Positions 1 through 7,542 of a stretch of 26,366 bases of DNA are shown here, in pieces. The notes under the pieces were generated by a model. The model saw only the letters and a list, made by a program, of their open reading frames with translations, had not been told where the DNA came from and made no database searches. The position numbers were made by a program, and so were the translations under genes. How positions within the stretch are numbered: position 1 is the stretch's first letter; the number at the start of each line of letters is the position of its first letter. Origin of the DNA: a virus; the IMG/VR virus record IMGVR_UViG_3300034061_000205, positions 1 to 26,366 of that record, one strand, 5' to 3'.

Positions 1-1
1 A

Positions 2-424
2 TTTAAAAAGCGCATGGAGTTTCCTGAGCTAAAACAGAAAGCGTTTGAAGAATGGAAAGAGTGGGAACCAGACGCTATGATTGTGGAAGCGAAAGCGGCA
101 GGCTCGCCATTGATATTTGAGCTTCGAGCGATGGGTATTCCTGTCCAAGAGTTCACACCTTCTAAAGGTAACGATAAAATAGCGAGACTAAATGCGGTAG
201 CTGACTTATTTGCGAGTGGGCACGTGTGGGTTCCAAACACAAGTTGGGCAGAAGAATTGGTAGAAGAGGTCGCAAGCTTTCCGTCGGGCGAGCATGATGA
301 CTTGGTAGACTCGATGACGCAAGCCCTGCTGCGGTATAGACGTGGCGGCTTTATTCGGTTAGAGTCTGATGAACCCGACGATATAAAGTATTTTAAATCC
401 AAGCGCACCGCTGGGTACTATTAA
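2..424 (+). CDS. terL: Terminase large subunit, C-terminal nuclease domain (5' end outside window)
   Basis: This is the C-terminal end of the packaging motor; the reading frame is open to the left edge, so the ATPase domain lies outside the window. The visible part is the RNase H-like nuclease that cuts concatemeric DNA during head filling. Counting from the Met at base 14, an acidic residue sits in VEAKAAG (E25), as in the second nuclease motif, and the terminal metal-binding motif reads GEHDDLVDS (D95, D96, D99). A basic tail ending in KSKRTAGYY follows. The portal gene starts 9 bases downstream, the usual packaging order. The Met at base 14 is internal, not the true start. Assignment is by motif and position. 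Confidence 0.9.
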   Translation, partial: FKKRMEFPELKQKAFEEWKEWEPDAMIVEAKAAGSPLIFELRAMGIPVQEFTPSKGNDKIARLNAVADLFASGHVWVPNTSWAEELVEEVASFPSGEHDDLVDSMTQALLRYRRGGFIRLESDEPDDIKYFKSKRTAGYY

Positions 425-433
425 GGATAAATT

Positions 434-2911
434 ATGGCAGCTAATATTGACAAAGGTTTGTACGCAGCCCCTGAAGGGATCGAAGCTCTTGCCGCCGCAG
501 AGCCCGAGATTGAGATAGAAATCGAAGATCCTGAGTCAGTCACTATTGGCATGGATGGTCTAGAAATAGTTCTAGAGAAGGAAGAAGAAACAACCGACGA
601 GTTCAACGCTAACCTTGCCGAGTACATGAGCGAGGGCGAGCTGACAAAGTTAGCGGGTGATTTGGTTGGTGACTTTGATTCGGATATTGGCAGTAGAAAA
701 GACTGGATCCAGACTTACGTTGACGGCTTAGAACTTCTTGGTCTAAAGATTGAGGAGCGCACAGAACCTTGGGAAGGCGCATGCGGTGTGTACCACCCCC
801 TTCTCTCAGAAGCCTTAGTCAAGTTCCAAGCAGAAACCATGATGAGCATGTTCCCAGCAGCGGGACCGGTAAAGACCGTCATCATCGGTAAAGAGACTCC
901 ACAGAAAAAAGATTCGGCTGAGCGTGTCCAAGATGACATGAACTACCAGCTTACAGAAGCAATGCCAGAGTTCCGCCCTGAGCATGAGCGCATGTTGTGG
1001 GGCTTGGGCTTAGCAGGTAATGCGTTCAAAAAAGTGTACTTCGATCCAAACTTAGATCGTCAAGTGTCGATGTACGTCCCTGCAGAAGACATCGTGGTGC
1101 CTTATGGCGCGTCTGACTTAGCTTCCGCAGAACGGGTCACGCATGTGATGCGCAAGACCGAGAACGACCTAAAGAAACTACAAGCAGCGGGCTTTTATCG
1201 TGACGTGGACTTAGGTGATCCGGACAATACGCTTGATGAGGTCGAGAAGAAAATTGCTGAGAAGCTTGGCTTTAGAGCAACAACGGACGACCGTTACAAA
1301 TTACTAGAGATGCACGTGGACCTTGATTTGCCAGGCTACGAGCATAAAGATGAGGATGGCAAACTTACTGGGATTGCACTTCCTTATGTAGTGACTCTAG
1401 AAAAGGGTAGCAACACCATTTTGGCTATCCGCAAGAACTGGGAGCCAGATGATGAGACTTATAAGAAACGTCAGCATTTCGTCCATTATGGATACATTCC
1501 GGGCTTTGGTTTTTATTGTTTTGGCCTTATTCATCTCATCGGCGCTTTTGCTAAGTCTGGTACTTCTCTTATCAGACAACTTGTCGACGCTGGTACATTA
1601 TCGAATCTGCCAGGTGGCTTTAAAACCCGAGGACTGCGAGTTAAGGGAGACGATACCCCGATCGCCCCAGGTGAGTTTAGAGACGTAGATGTGCCTAGTG
1701 GCACAATGCGTGACAACATTCTGCCGCTTCCATACAAAGAGCCAAGCCAGACATTAATGGCATTGCTCAATCAGATCGTTGAAGAAGGTCGTCGCTTTGC
1801 TAATACTGCTGATCTGCAGATCAGTGATATGTCCAGCCAAGCTCCTGTTGGCACAACCCTAGCAATCTTGGAGCGTACGCTCAAAGTGATGTCTGCTGTA
1901 CAAGCTCGCATCCACTTCTCAATGAAGCAAGAGTTAAAACTGCTCAAGCACATTATTGCTGCGTACACACCAGACGAATATCCATATCAGCCGGTCGAGG
2001 GATCAAGGTTTGCTAAGAAGTCTGACTACGACAATGTGGACGTTATCCCTGTCAGTGATCCTAATGCTTCAACAATGGCACAGAAGATCGTCCAGTATCA
2101 AGCGGTCCTCCAATTGGCACAAGGCGCACCACAGCTATACAACTTGCCATTACTGCATCGTCAGATGCTAGATGTGCTCGGTATTAAAAATGCCAGCAAG
2201 CTCATTCCAATGGACGAGGATCAGAAGCCAACAGACCCAGTATCTGAGAACCAGAACGTGCTCAAGGGCAAACCGGTCAAAGCATTCTTATATCAAGACC
2301 ATCAAGCCCACATCACAGTTCATATGTCGGCGATGCAAGATCCAAAGATTATGCAGTTGCTACAGAACAACCCAATGGCTGGGGCGTTGCAGAGCGCTAT
2401 GATGGCGCACATCAATGAGCATCTGGGCTTTGAGTATCGCAAGCAGATTGAGATGCAGTTGGGTATGTCCTTACCTCCACAACAAGATGCGTCGGGTGAA
2501 GACGTCAATATGAACCCAGAAGTGGAAGCTCGTCTGGCACCAATGCTTGCCGAAGCTGCAACCCGTCTGTTACAACAGAATCAGGCGCAGGTGGCTCAGC
2601 AGCAGGCTCAACAACAAGCGCAGGATCCGATCATCCAGATGCAACAACAAGAGTTGCAACTTAAGATGCAAGAGCAACAACGCAAGGTTGCTAAAGATGC
2701 TGCCGATGTAGCCCTTGAGCAGGAACGCCTAGCGATTGAGGGTATGAAAGTTGAAGCAGATGTGAAGAAAAACGCCGATAAAGTGAAGTTTGACGCTCTC
2801 AAAACCGCTGCGACAATGCGCAACGAGAAAGAGAAACTGGTCGCTAATGCCGGAATGGACCTATTGAAGGCTGAGCTGACCCCACCTAAACAAACCCGTA
2901 AAGGAGACTAA
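434..2911 (+). CDS. Portal protein (long, P22-like)
   Basis: This 825-residue protein is probably the dodecameric portal at the head vertex, the channel for DNA entry and exit and the nucleus of head assembly. It directly follows terminase and has the length and layout of P22-class portals (P22 is about 725 residues). The N-terminus (about residues 15-60) is very acidic and holds EPEIEIEIEDPE. A central mixed domain follows. The C-terminal part (about 690-810) is a long Gln/Ala/Lys-rich predicted helix or coiled coil, compatible with a P22-type barrel reaching into the capsid. The start is supported by AAGGA eight bases upstream. The stop overlaps the next start (TAATG). Function is inferred from position, size and architecture. 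Confidence 0.88.
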   Translation: MAANIDKGLYAAPEGIEALAAAEPEIEIEIEDPESVTIGMDGLEIVLEKEEETTDEFNANLAEYMSEGELTKLAGDLVGDFDSDIGSRKDWIQTYVDGLELLGLKIEERTEPWEGACGVYHPLLSEALVKFQAETMMSMFPAAGPVKTVIIGKETPQKKDSAERVQDDMNYQLTEAMPEFRPEHERMLWGLGLAGNAFKKVYFDPNLDRQVSMYVPAEDIVVPYGASDLASAERVTHVMRKTENDLKKLQAAGFYRDVDLGDPDNTLDEVEKKIAEKLGFRATTDDRYKLLEMHVDLDLPGYEHKDEDGKLTGIALPYVVTLEKGSNTILAIRKNWEPDDETYKKRQHFVHYGYIPGFGFYCFGLIHLIGAFAKSGTSLIRQLVDAGTLSNLPGGFKTRGLRVKGDDTPIAPGEFRDVDVPSGTMRDNILPLPYKEPSQTLMALLNQIVEEGRRFANTADLQISDMSSQAPVGTTLAILERTLKVMSAVQARIHFSMKQELKLLKHIIAAYTPDEYPYQPVEGSRFAKKSDYDNVDVIPVSDPNASTMAQKIVQYQAVLQLAQGAPQLYNLPLLHRQMLDVLGIKNASKLIPMDEDQKPTDPVSENQNVLKGKPVKAFLYQDHQAHITVHMSAMQDPKIMQLLQNNPMAGALQSAMMAHINEHLGFEYRKQIEMQLGMSLPPQQDASGEDVNMNPEVEARLAPMLAEAATRLLQQNQAQVAQQQAQQQAQDPIIQMQQQELQLKMQEQQRKVAKDAADVALEQERLAIEGMKVEADVKKNADKVKFDALKTAATMRNEKEKLVANAGMDLLKAELTPPKQTRKGD

Positions 2912-3099
2912 TGGACGCATCTGATGTTCTAGTACAAGCCCTAGACAAAGAAGTAACTGGTAAACGTGACTGGATAGCCTCTGGACAAGCAAAGGACTAC
3001 GCCGATTACCAACGAATTTGTGGTGAGATACACGGTCTGCTCATTGCAAGGCAGGAAATATTAGACCTTAAACAAAAAATGGAGAACTCAGATGAGTGA
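2911..3099 (+). CDS. Small conserved phage protein downstream of portal
   Basis: This 62-residue protein is mostly helical and amphipathic, with the pattern YQRICGEIHGLLIARQEILD near the middle. Similar tiny proteins often follow portal genes in podovirus-like phages, but no function is known to me. It starts on the portal stop codon with AAAGGAG just upstream, so it is probably translationally coupled, and it overlaps the next gene by 8 bases. No signal peptide or membrane segment is visible. It may be a minor head component or an assembly helper, but that is a guess. Confidence 0.75.
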   Translation: MDASDVLVQALDKEVTGKRDWIASGQAKDYADYQRICGEIHGLLIARQEILDLKQKMENSDE

Positions 3100-3514
3100 A
3101 ATCCTTATCGGCACAAATCCCGATAAACCCCAAATAGTAGGATCAGTAAATTTCGAAGCCACAGAAGCCGAGAAAGCAAGACAACTCCCAATCCCGCAAG
3201 GATACAGAATACTTTGCGCAATTCCAGAAGTCGAAGAAGCCTACGACAGCGGGATCATCAAGTCTGATGAAACCCGTCGGTATGACGAGCTCTTAACAAC
3301 CGTGCTGTTTGTGGTTGATATGGGCCCTGACTGCTATACCGATAAAGAACGGTTCCCAAACGGTCCTTATTGCAAAAAAGGTGATTTTGTTTTGGTTCGT
3401 CCAAACGCTGGAACTCGCCTAGTTATCCATGGTAAAGAGTTTAGGATTATTAACGATGACTCTGTGGAGGCTGTAGTTCAAGACCCACGTGGCATCACCC
3501 GTAAATTCGTTTAA
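3092..3514 (+). CDS. GroES-like co-chaperonin
   Basis: This 140-residue protein has the order of elements of a Cpn10/GroES fold. PQGYRILCAIPEVEEAYDSG (35-54) matches the first strand and the run into the mobile loop, followed by GIIKSDETRR. VLFVVDMGPD (71-80) matches the central strand. GDFVLVRPNAGTRLVIHGKE (97-116) matches the GD-V-L ... GT-V---G-E strand pair, and FRIINDDSVEAVV (117-129) matches the last strand. A GroES subunit is about 97 residues; this one has an extra N-terminal arm of about 35. GroES caps GroEL, and phage versions such as T4 gp31 let the host chaperonin fold the capsid protein. Its place among head genes fits that role. It could instead be only a GroES-fold structural protein. 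Confidence 0.65.
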   Translation: MSEILIGTNPDKPQIVGSVNFEATEAEKARQLPIPQGYRILCAIPEVEEAYDSGIIKSDETRRYDELLTTVLFVVDMGPDCYTDKERFPNGPYCKKGDFVLVRPNAGTRLVIHGKEFRIINDDSVEAVVQDPRGITRKFV

Positions 3515-3526
3515 GGAGCCCACACA

Positions 3527-4534
3527 ATGGCTGAAATGGAAAAAGAGCAATATAAGTTCCCTGATGAAGTAGAAGATCAGGGTAAACCCTTAGAACAAGT
3601 TGAGGAAGAGCAGCGGCAAGAAGCTGACGGTCCTGAGCTTGAGATCGAAATTGAAGACGATACACCCCCTGAAGACCGTGGGCGTGAGCCTACTCCCAGA
3701 GAAGTTGTACAAAAGCTTGAGGTAGATGTAAGCGAGCTAGATCAGTACAGCGAGGACGCTAAGAAGAAGATGATCCAGATGAAGAAGATCTGGAACGACG
3801 AGCGTCGGGCACGGGAGGCAGCTGAGCGTGAGCAAAATGCCGCACTTGACGCCGCAAAACGGCTTCGGGAGGAAAACGAGCGTATTAAGAGCATGCTCTC
3901 AAAGGGTGAGCAAGAGTACGTCGCTGCGATGAAGACAACAGCCGACTTACAACTTGAAATGGCAAAGCGTTCGTACAAAGAAGCGTATGACAACGGTGAT
4001 AGCGAGGGCATGATGAACGCCCAACAGGCTATTACTAATGCCACTCTGCAATTAGACAGAGTAAAGAATTTTAAAATGCCCCCTTTACAAGAAAAGGAAA
4101 CTGATGTACAAACACAGGAACAGTACCAACCTGCTGCTCGCCCTGATGACAAAGTCATGGCGTGGCAGTCAAGGAACCCCTGGTTCGGACAGGACGAGGA
4201 GATGACAGCATCGGCATTAGGCTTACATGAAAAGCTAAAACGCCAAGGTGTCGTGGTTGGATCTGATGAGTACTATGCCGCACTGGACAAAACCATGCGC
4301 AAACGCTTCCCAGAAAACTTCGACGAAGATCTGGAAATGCCAGTACCCGAAGAAGTAAGGGAAGTGAAAGCTGCTGACAAACCAGTAGTTAAACCGTCCA
4401 CGGTAGTTGCACCGGCTACTAGGAGCACAGCCTCCAAGAAGATTAGGTTAAAGACGTCGCAAGTTGCGATCGCCAAAAAACTTGGTCTAACGCCTGAGCA
4501 GTATGTCCGTGAACTTATGAAATTGGAGGCCTAA
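3527..4534 (+). CDS. Probable capsid scaffolding protein
   Basis: This 335-residue, strongly charged protein lies between the portal and capsid genes, where scaffolds are usually found. The first 60 residues are acidic and contain ELEIEIEDD. About residues 75-180 are a long predicted helix or coiled coil rich in Lys, Glu, Ala and Gln. A more ordered section around 210-265 contains AWQSRNPWFGQDEEMT and DEYYAALDKTMRKRFPE. A Val/Pro/Ala linker leads to a basic helical C-terminus (about 300-335), which would suit binding to capsid subunits as scaffold C-termini do. AAGGAG precedes the start. No protease motif was seen. Position and composition support scaffold, but a minor internal head protein remains possible. 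Confidence 0.75.
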   Translation: MAEMEKEQYKFPDEVEDQGKPLEQVEEEQRQEADGPELEIEIEDDTPPEDRGREPTPREVVQKLEVDVSELDQYSEDAKKKMIQMKKIWNDERRAREAAEREQNAALDAAKRLREENERIKSMLSKGEQEYVAAMKTTADLQLEMAKRSYKEAYDNGDSEGMMNAQQAITNATLQLDRVKNFKMPPLQEKETDVQTQEQYQPAARPDDKVMAWQSRNPWFGQDEEMTASALGLHEKLKRQGVVVGSDEYYAALDKTMRKRFPENFDEDLEMPVPEEVREVKAADKPVVKPSTVVAPATRSTASKKIRLKTSQVAIAKKLGLTPEQYVRELMKLEA

Positions 4535-4535
4535 C

Positions 4536-4985
4536 ATGGCTAGTAATAAATTAACTCGTGAGCTAGAAACCCGTGAATTTTCGGAGCGTCCTAAACAGTG
4601 GATGCCACCAGAACTTCTCCCCGCGCCAGACAAACAGGCTGGGTTTGCTTATCGCTGGATTCGTACTTCAACCATGAACCAGGCTGACCCACGTAACCTT
4701 TCCGCCAAGTTGCGTGAAGGATGGGAACCTGTAATGCTAGAAGAACAACCTCAATTCAAACTGTTAGTCGATCCCAATAGTCGTTTTAAGGACAACATTG
4801 AGATTGGCGGTTTGTTGCTTTGCAAGTCACCAGAAGAATTTGTAGATCAGCGTAATAGATATTACTCTGCTCAAGCAGATGCCCAGATGGAGGCTGTAGA
4901 CAACACTCTTATGCGCCAGAACGATCCTCGGATGCCTCTCTTTAATGAGCGGAAGACGACGAATAGTTTTGGAAAAGGTGGTTAA
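4536..4985 (+). CDS. Conserved head-associated phage protein, function unknown
   Basis: This 149-residue soluble protein has a conserved-looking middle with RWIRTSTMNQADPRN, LREGWEPV and EIGGLLLCK, then a C-terminal part with QMEAVDNTLMRQNDPRMPL. I recall this set of motifs from proteins in the same genomic position in cyanophages and other environmental podoviruses, where the role is not established. There is no membrane segment or signal peptide. It begins one base after the scaffold stop, with TTGGAGG inside the end of the scaffold gene, so it is probably coupled to it. Minor virion component or assembly factor are both plausible. Confidence 0.75.
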   Translation: MASNKLTRELETREFSERPKQWMPPELLPAPDKQAGFAYRWIRTSTMNQADPRNLSAKLREGWEPVMLEEQPQFKLLVDPNSRFKDNIEIGGLLLCKSPEEFVDQRNRYYSAQADAQMEAVDNTLMRQNDPRMPLFNERKTTNSFGKGG

Positions 4986-5009
4986 TTTTTTTAATTTAGG
5001 AGATTTATT

Positions 5010-5642
5010 ATGGCTTATCCAAGCGTAACTACTCCATATGGCTTAGTCCCAATCAACAGCGTAGATGGCAAACCCTACGCTGGTGCAACCCGTCAATTGC
5101 CAATTGCAAGTACTTATAACACTGCAATTTTCAACGGGGATATTGTGGCTGTAGTCGATGGTGGCACTATTGCATTATCAGGCGTTACAGACGACTCTAC
5201 AACTTCCGCTGCTAACTACACCTATGGTGTGTTTGTTGGTGTGCAGTATGTAAACAGTCAAGGTCAAACAGTTCAAGCTCAGTACTACCCAGGTAATGCT
5301 GCTGCTTCTTCTGCTATCGCCTACGTTGTTGACGATCCTATGGCTGCCTTTAAAGTAGCTGTTGTTGCCGCAAACAGTGTTGTACAGACTGTTAACCAAA
5401 GCGTTGTAGGTATTAACTTGGCAGTCCAGCCAGAGTCACCACAAGGTAGCACTACTAACGGTAACTCTTACACTGGCGTTCTTGTTCCTACCAACAACTT
5501 AGGTAATGCAGCGACTCTTCCAGTCCGTTGCGTTGCTGTGGTTCCAGAAACTGCTACCGGCACAAATGCCTTCACAGAAGTTATCGTGAAGTTGAACAAC
5601 CCACAAATACTCCGTGCAACGGGTATTGACTACGCCGCTTAA
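5010..5642 (+). CDS. Putative virion structural protein next to capsid gene
   Basis: This 210-residue protein is rich in Val, Ala, Thr, Asn and Gly with few charged residues, the typical composition of a beta-rich virion protein. It starts MAYPSVTTPYGLVPINSVDG and has a middle segment NYTYGVFVGVQYVNSQGQ. It is placed between the scaffold group and the major capsid gene, behind a strong AGGAG site in an AT-rich spacer, which suggests high expression. A capsid decoration or cement role would fit size and position, but no family is recognised with certainty. Confidence 0.72.
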   Translation: MAYPSVTTPYGLVPINSVDGKPYAGATRQLPIASTYNTAIFNGDIVAVVDGGTIALSGVTDDSTTSAANYTYGVFVGVQYVNSQGQTVQAQYYPGNAAASSAIAYVVDDPMAAFKVAVVAANSVVQTVNQSVVGINLAVQPESPQGSTTNGNSYTGVLVPTNNLGNAATLPVRCVAVVPETATGTNAFTEVIVKLNNPQILRATGIDYAA

Positions 5643-5653
5643 GGAGCTAAAAC

Positions 5654-6559
5654 ATGGCTATTTCTCGCGCCCAACTACTTAAAGAGCTCCTCCCAGGCTT
5701 AAACGCTTTGTTTGGTTTGGAGTATGCTCGCTATGGTGAAGAACACAAAGAGATCTACGAAACAGAGACCTCTGAGCGTTCCTTCGAAGAAGAGACCAAG
5801 TTATCAGGCTTTAGTGCCGCTCCCGTCAAGAACGAGGGCAGTGCAATTGCTTATGACAACGGTCAAGAGGCTTGGACAGCTCGCTATACCCACGTAACGA
5901 TCGCTCAAGGTTTCTCCCTCACGGAAGAGGCTATTGAGGACAACTTGTATGACAGCCTATCTGGTCGTTATACCAAGGCGTTAGCTCGTTCCATGGCGTA
6001 TACCAAGCAAGTTCGTGCTGCTTCTGTATTAAATACTGGCTTTACCGCTTCTACTGGTGGTGATGGTCAGCCTTTATTCAGCACTGCACACCCACTCGTG
6101 TCTGGTGGTACAAACTCTAACGAGCCAGCTACTGCCGCTGACCTTAACGAGACTTCCTTGGAAGCCGCCGTTATTCAAATCAGCTTGTGGACAGACGAGC
6201 GCGGTTTGCTCATCGCTGCTAAGCCACGTAAGTTGATCGTGCCACCCTCACTACAGTTCGTTGCAACTCGTTTGCTAGAAACCGAACTCCGTGTTGGTAC
6301 CAACGACAACGACATCAATGCACTCAAGAACAATGGTTCGATTCCAGAGGGTTACACCATTAACCACTATCTGACCGACACCAATGCTTGGTTCTTGACC
6401 ACTGATGTACCTAACGGTATGAAGCACTTTGTTCGTACACCATTGCAAAACTCAATGGACGGGGATTTCGACACAGGCAACGTACGTTACAAGGCTCGTG
6501 AGCGTTATTCCTTCGGATTCTCGGATCCGCTCGGAATGTTTGGTTCGCCAGGCGCTTAA
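5654..6559 (+). CDS. Major capsid protein (Mu gpT-like)
   Basis: This 301-residue protein resembles the Mu-like major head subunit family (gpT). Features are the helical N-terminus MAISRAQLLKELLPGLNALF, a segment AYTHVTIAQGF-like followed by LTEEAIEDNLYD (about 94-105), the DGQPLFSTAHPLVSGG motif (136-151) typical of gpT-type proteins, and a C-terminal FVRTPLQNSMDGDFDTGN ... YSFGFSDPLGMFG. The fold would be HK97-like. It assembles the icosahedral shell. AAGGAG lies ahead of the start. A strong intrinsic terminator follows 33 bases after the stop, the arrangement T7 uses behind its capsid gene. Family assignment is by motif memory and was not searched. Confidence 0.87.
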   Translation: MAISRAQLLKELLPGLNALFGLEYARYGEEHKEIYETETSERSFEEETKLSGFSAAPVKNEGSAIAYDNGQEAWTARYTHVTIAQGFSLTEEAIEDNLYDSLSGRYTKALARSMAYTKQVRAASVLNTGFTASTGGDGQPLFSTAHPLVSGGTNSNEPATAADLNETSLEAAVIQISLWTDERGLLIAAKPRKLIVPPSLQFVATRLLETELRVGTNDNDINALKNNGSIPEGYTINHYLTDTNAWFLTTDVPNGMKHFVRTPLQNSMDGDFDTGNVRYKARERYSFGFSDPLGMFGSPGA

Positions 6560-6590
6560 GTACTACCCCCCTTGTTACTTCGGTGACTTG

Positions 6591-6619
6591 GAGCCCCTCT
6601 TCGGAGGGGCATTTTATTT
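6591..6619 (+). terminator. Intrinsic terminator behind the capsid gene
   Basis: A 7-bp perfect GC-rich stem (bases 6593-6599 pairing with 6604-6610) closes a TTCG tetraloop, one of the most stable loop types, and is followed by ATTTTATTTG. It lies just after the major capsid gene and ends or reduces transcription there. This is the only clear terminator in the window. Confidence 0.88.
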
Positions 6620-6630
6620 GTGTGAAACAC

Positions 6631-6658
6631 TTGCACAAAGTTAAAAAAGTAGTAAGAT
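6631..6658 (+). promoter_or_regulatory. Weak candidate sigma70-type promoter
   Basis: TTGCAC (6631-6636) and TAAGAT (6653-6658) stand 16 bases apart directly behind the terminator and ahead of the next gene group. Each box only partly matches the consensus (3 of 6 and 4 of 6). The position is right for restarting transcription, but this could be chance in AT-rich sequence. A phage-specific polymerase promoter is not excluded. Confidence 0.25.
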
Positions 6659-6677
6659 GACACGAACTGGGTGAATC

Positions 6678-6720
6678 GCTTATCAAACCGCCCCAGCGGA
6701 CGCATACACGATTGATAGGC
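6678..6720 (+). promoter_or_regulatory. Predicted structured leader RNA
   Basis: Bases 6678-6686 (GCTTATCAA) can pair with 6712-6720 (TTGATAGGC) over nine positions including one G-U pair. Inside this stem a second helix forms between 6688-6691 (CCGC) and 6696-6699 (GCGG) around the loop CCCA, leaving bases 6700-6711 unpaired. It lies between the terminator and the ribosome site of the gene at 6748. It may act as a stabilising 5' element, a regulator or a processing site. I recognise no known riboswitch family in it. Confidence 0.35.
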
Positions 6721-6747
6721 TGAACTTTGTATGAAGGACAATTTATT

Positions 6748-7239
6748 ATGGCAACATCTACTACCTCCTCGGTATGGCGCTCCACAGGCGGCGATCAGAC
6801 CCGTACAGCAACCGCTGGCTCTATGGTCATGGCTGCTCAATTCTTTATTTCTAACTGTGCAGCAACTGCAAACGTAACTAACGCAGATGGTTCTGGGGCT
6901 CTAATCCTCCCAGCCGGCGCTGTTGTTACCGATGTTTCCCTTACTGAAGTTGGTACTGGTAACATTGACTTAGGGTTTACCCCACTAATTGGTGTAGGTC
7001 CTGGTCAAACAACCACTACTGGCACTAACGTTCCTACTGGTTTTGGTATTGACGTTGACCTTACAGCCCGTATTAACATCACTGTTGGTACAGCTACTGT
7101 AGGCGGTGCGTCTTTGGGTAACGTAGCTAATGCAACCAACTTGGTTGTTGTAACTACCGCTGCTAATACCTCTGCTTCTGGCAACTGCTCTGGAATTATT
7201 CGTTATTTCGTAGCTGATACTGGCGCAGAAAACGTCTAA
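6748..7239 (+). CDS. Putative virion structural protein
   Basis: This 163-residue protein is rich in Thr, Ala, Val and Gly and almost without charge, so it is probably a beta-rich virion component. It begins MATSTTSSVWRSTGGDQTRT and has a central GSGALILPAGAVVTDVSL segment. An upstream in-frame TTG at 6727 exists, but ATG at 6748 has AAGGA nine bases before it and is preferred. It is the first gene behind the terminator and structured leader, so it may head a separately controlled transcript. A decoration or head-surface role is possible. No family is recognised. Confidence 0.7.
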   Translation: MATSTTSSVWRSTGGDQTRTATAGSMVMAAQFFISNCAATANVTNADGSGALILPAGAVVTDVSLTEVGTGNIDLGFTPLIGVGPGQTTTTGTNVPTGFGIDVDLTARINITVGTATVGGASLGNVANATNLVVVTTAANTSASGNCSGIIRYFVADTGAENV

Positions 7240-7251
7240 TAGGAGGCTCTT

Positions 7252-7542
7252 ATGGGCATGCAATATGACGTAAAAGCAACGGCTATAGCTGCTGGGCAGA
7301 CAAACGCCGCAGTATTTGCTGGTCCTGCTCGTATTAAGGGCATGGTCGTTGCGATACCTGCTGCTGGTGGCACTTTAACTATTCGTGATGGGTCTGGGGG
7401 CACAGTTCGTTTTAGCTTTGTAGCCCCTGCTGGCGATGCTACTGTGACCAATATTTTGGTTCCGGGAGAAGGTATTCGTTGCGATAGCGGTATTTACGCA
7501 ACCACCCCAGCAGAAATGCCTGTAACGGTGTTCTATGGCTAA
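7252..7542 (+). CDS. Small putative structural protein
   Basis: This 96-residue protein is Ala/Gly/Val/Thr-rich and looks beta-stranded: alternating hydrophobic stretches such as IKGMVVAIPAAGGTLTIRDG are followed by VRFSFVAPAGDATVTNILVP. It ends in TVFYG. Similar short proteins lie next to capsid genes in many phages and are usually annotated only as hypothetical or structural. AGGAGG ends six bases before the start, a very strong site. It overlaps the following gene by 8 bases. It may form a small trimeric surface protein, but this is inference. Confidence 0.68.
   Translation: MGMQYDVKATAIAAGQTNAAVFAGPARIKGMVVAIPAAGGTLTIRDGSGGTVRFSFVAPAGDATVTNILVPGEGIRCDSGIYATTPAEMPVTVFYG

Noticed and set aside
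6661-6747. tRNA or tmRNA-like gene in the intergenic gap
   Set aside because: The fold has two nested stems, with no cloverleaf arms, TPsiC-like loop or CCA end.
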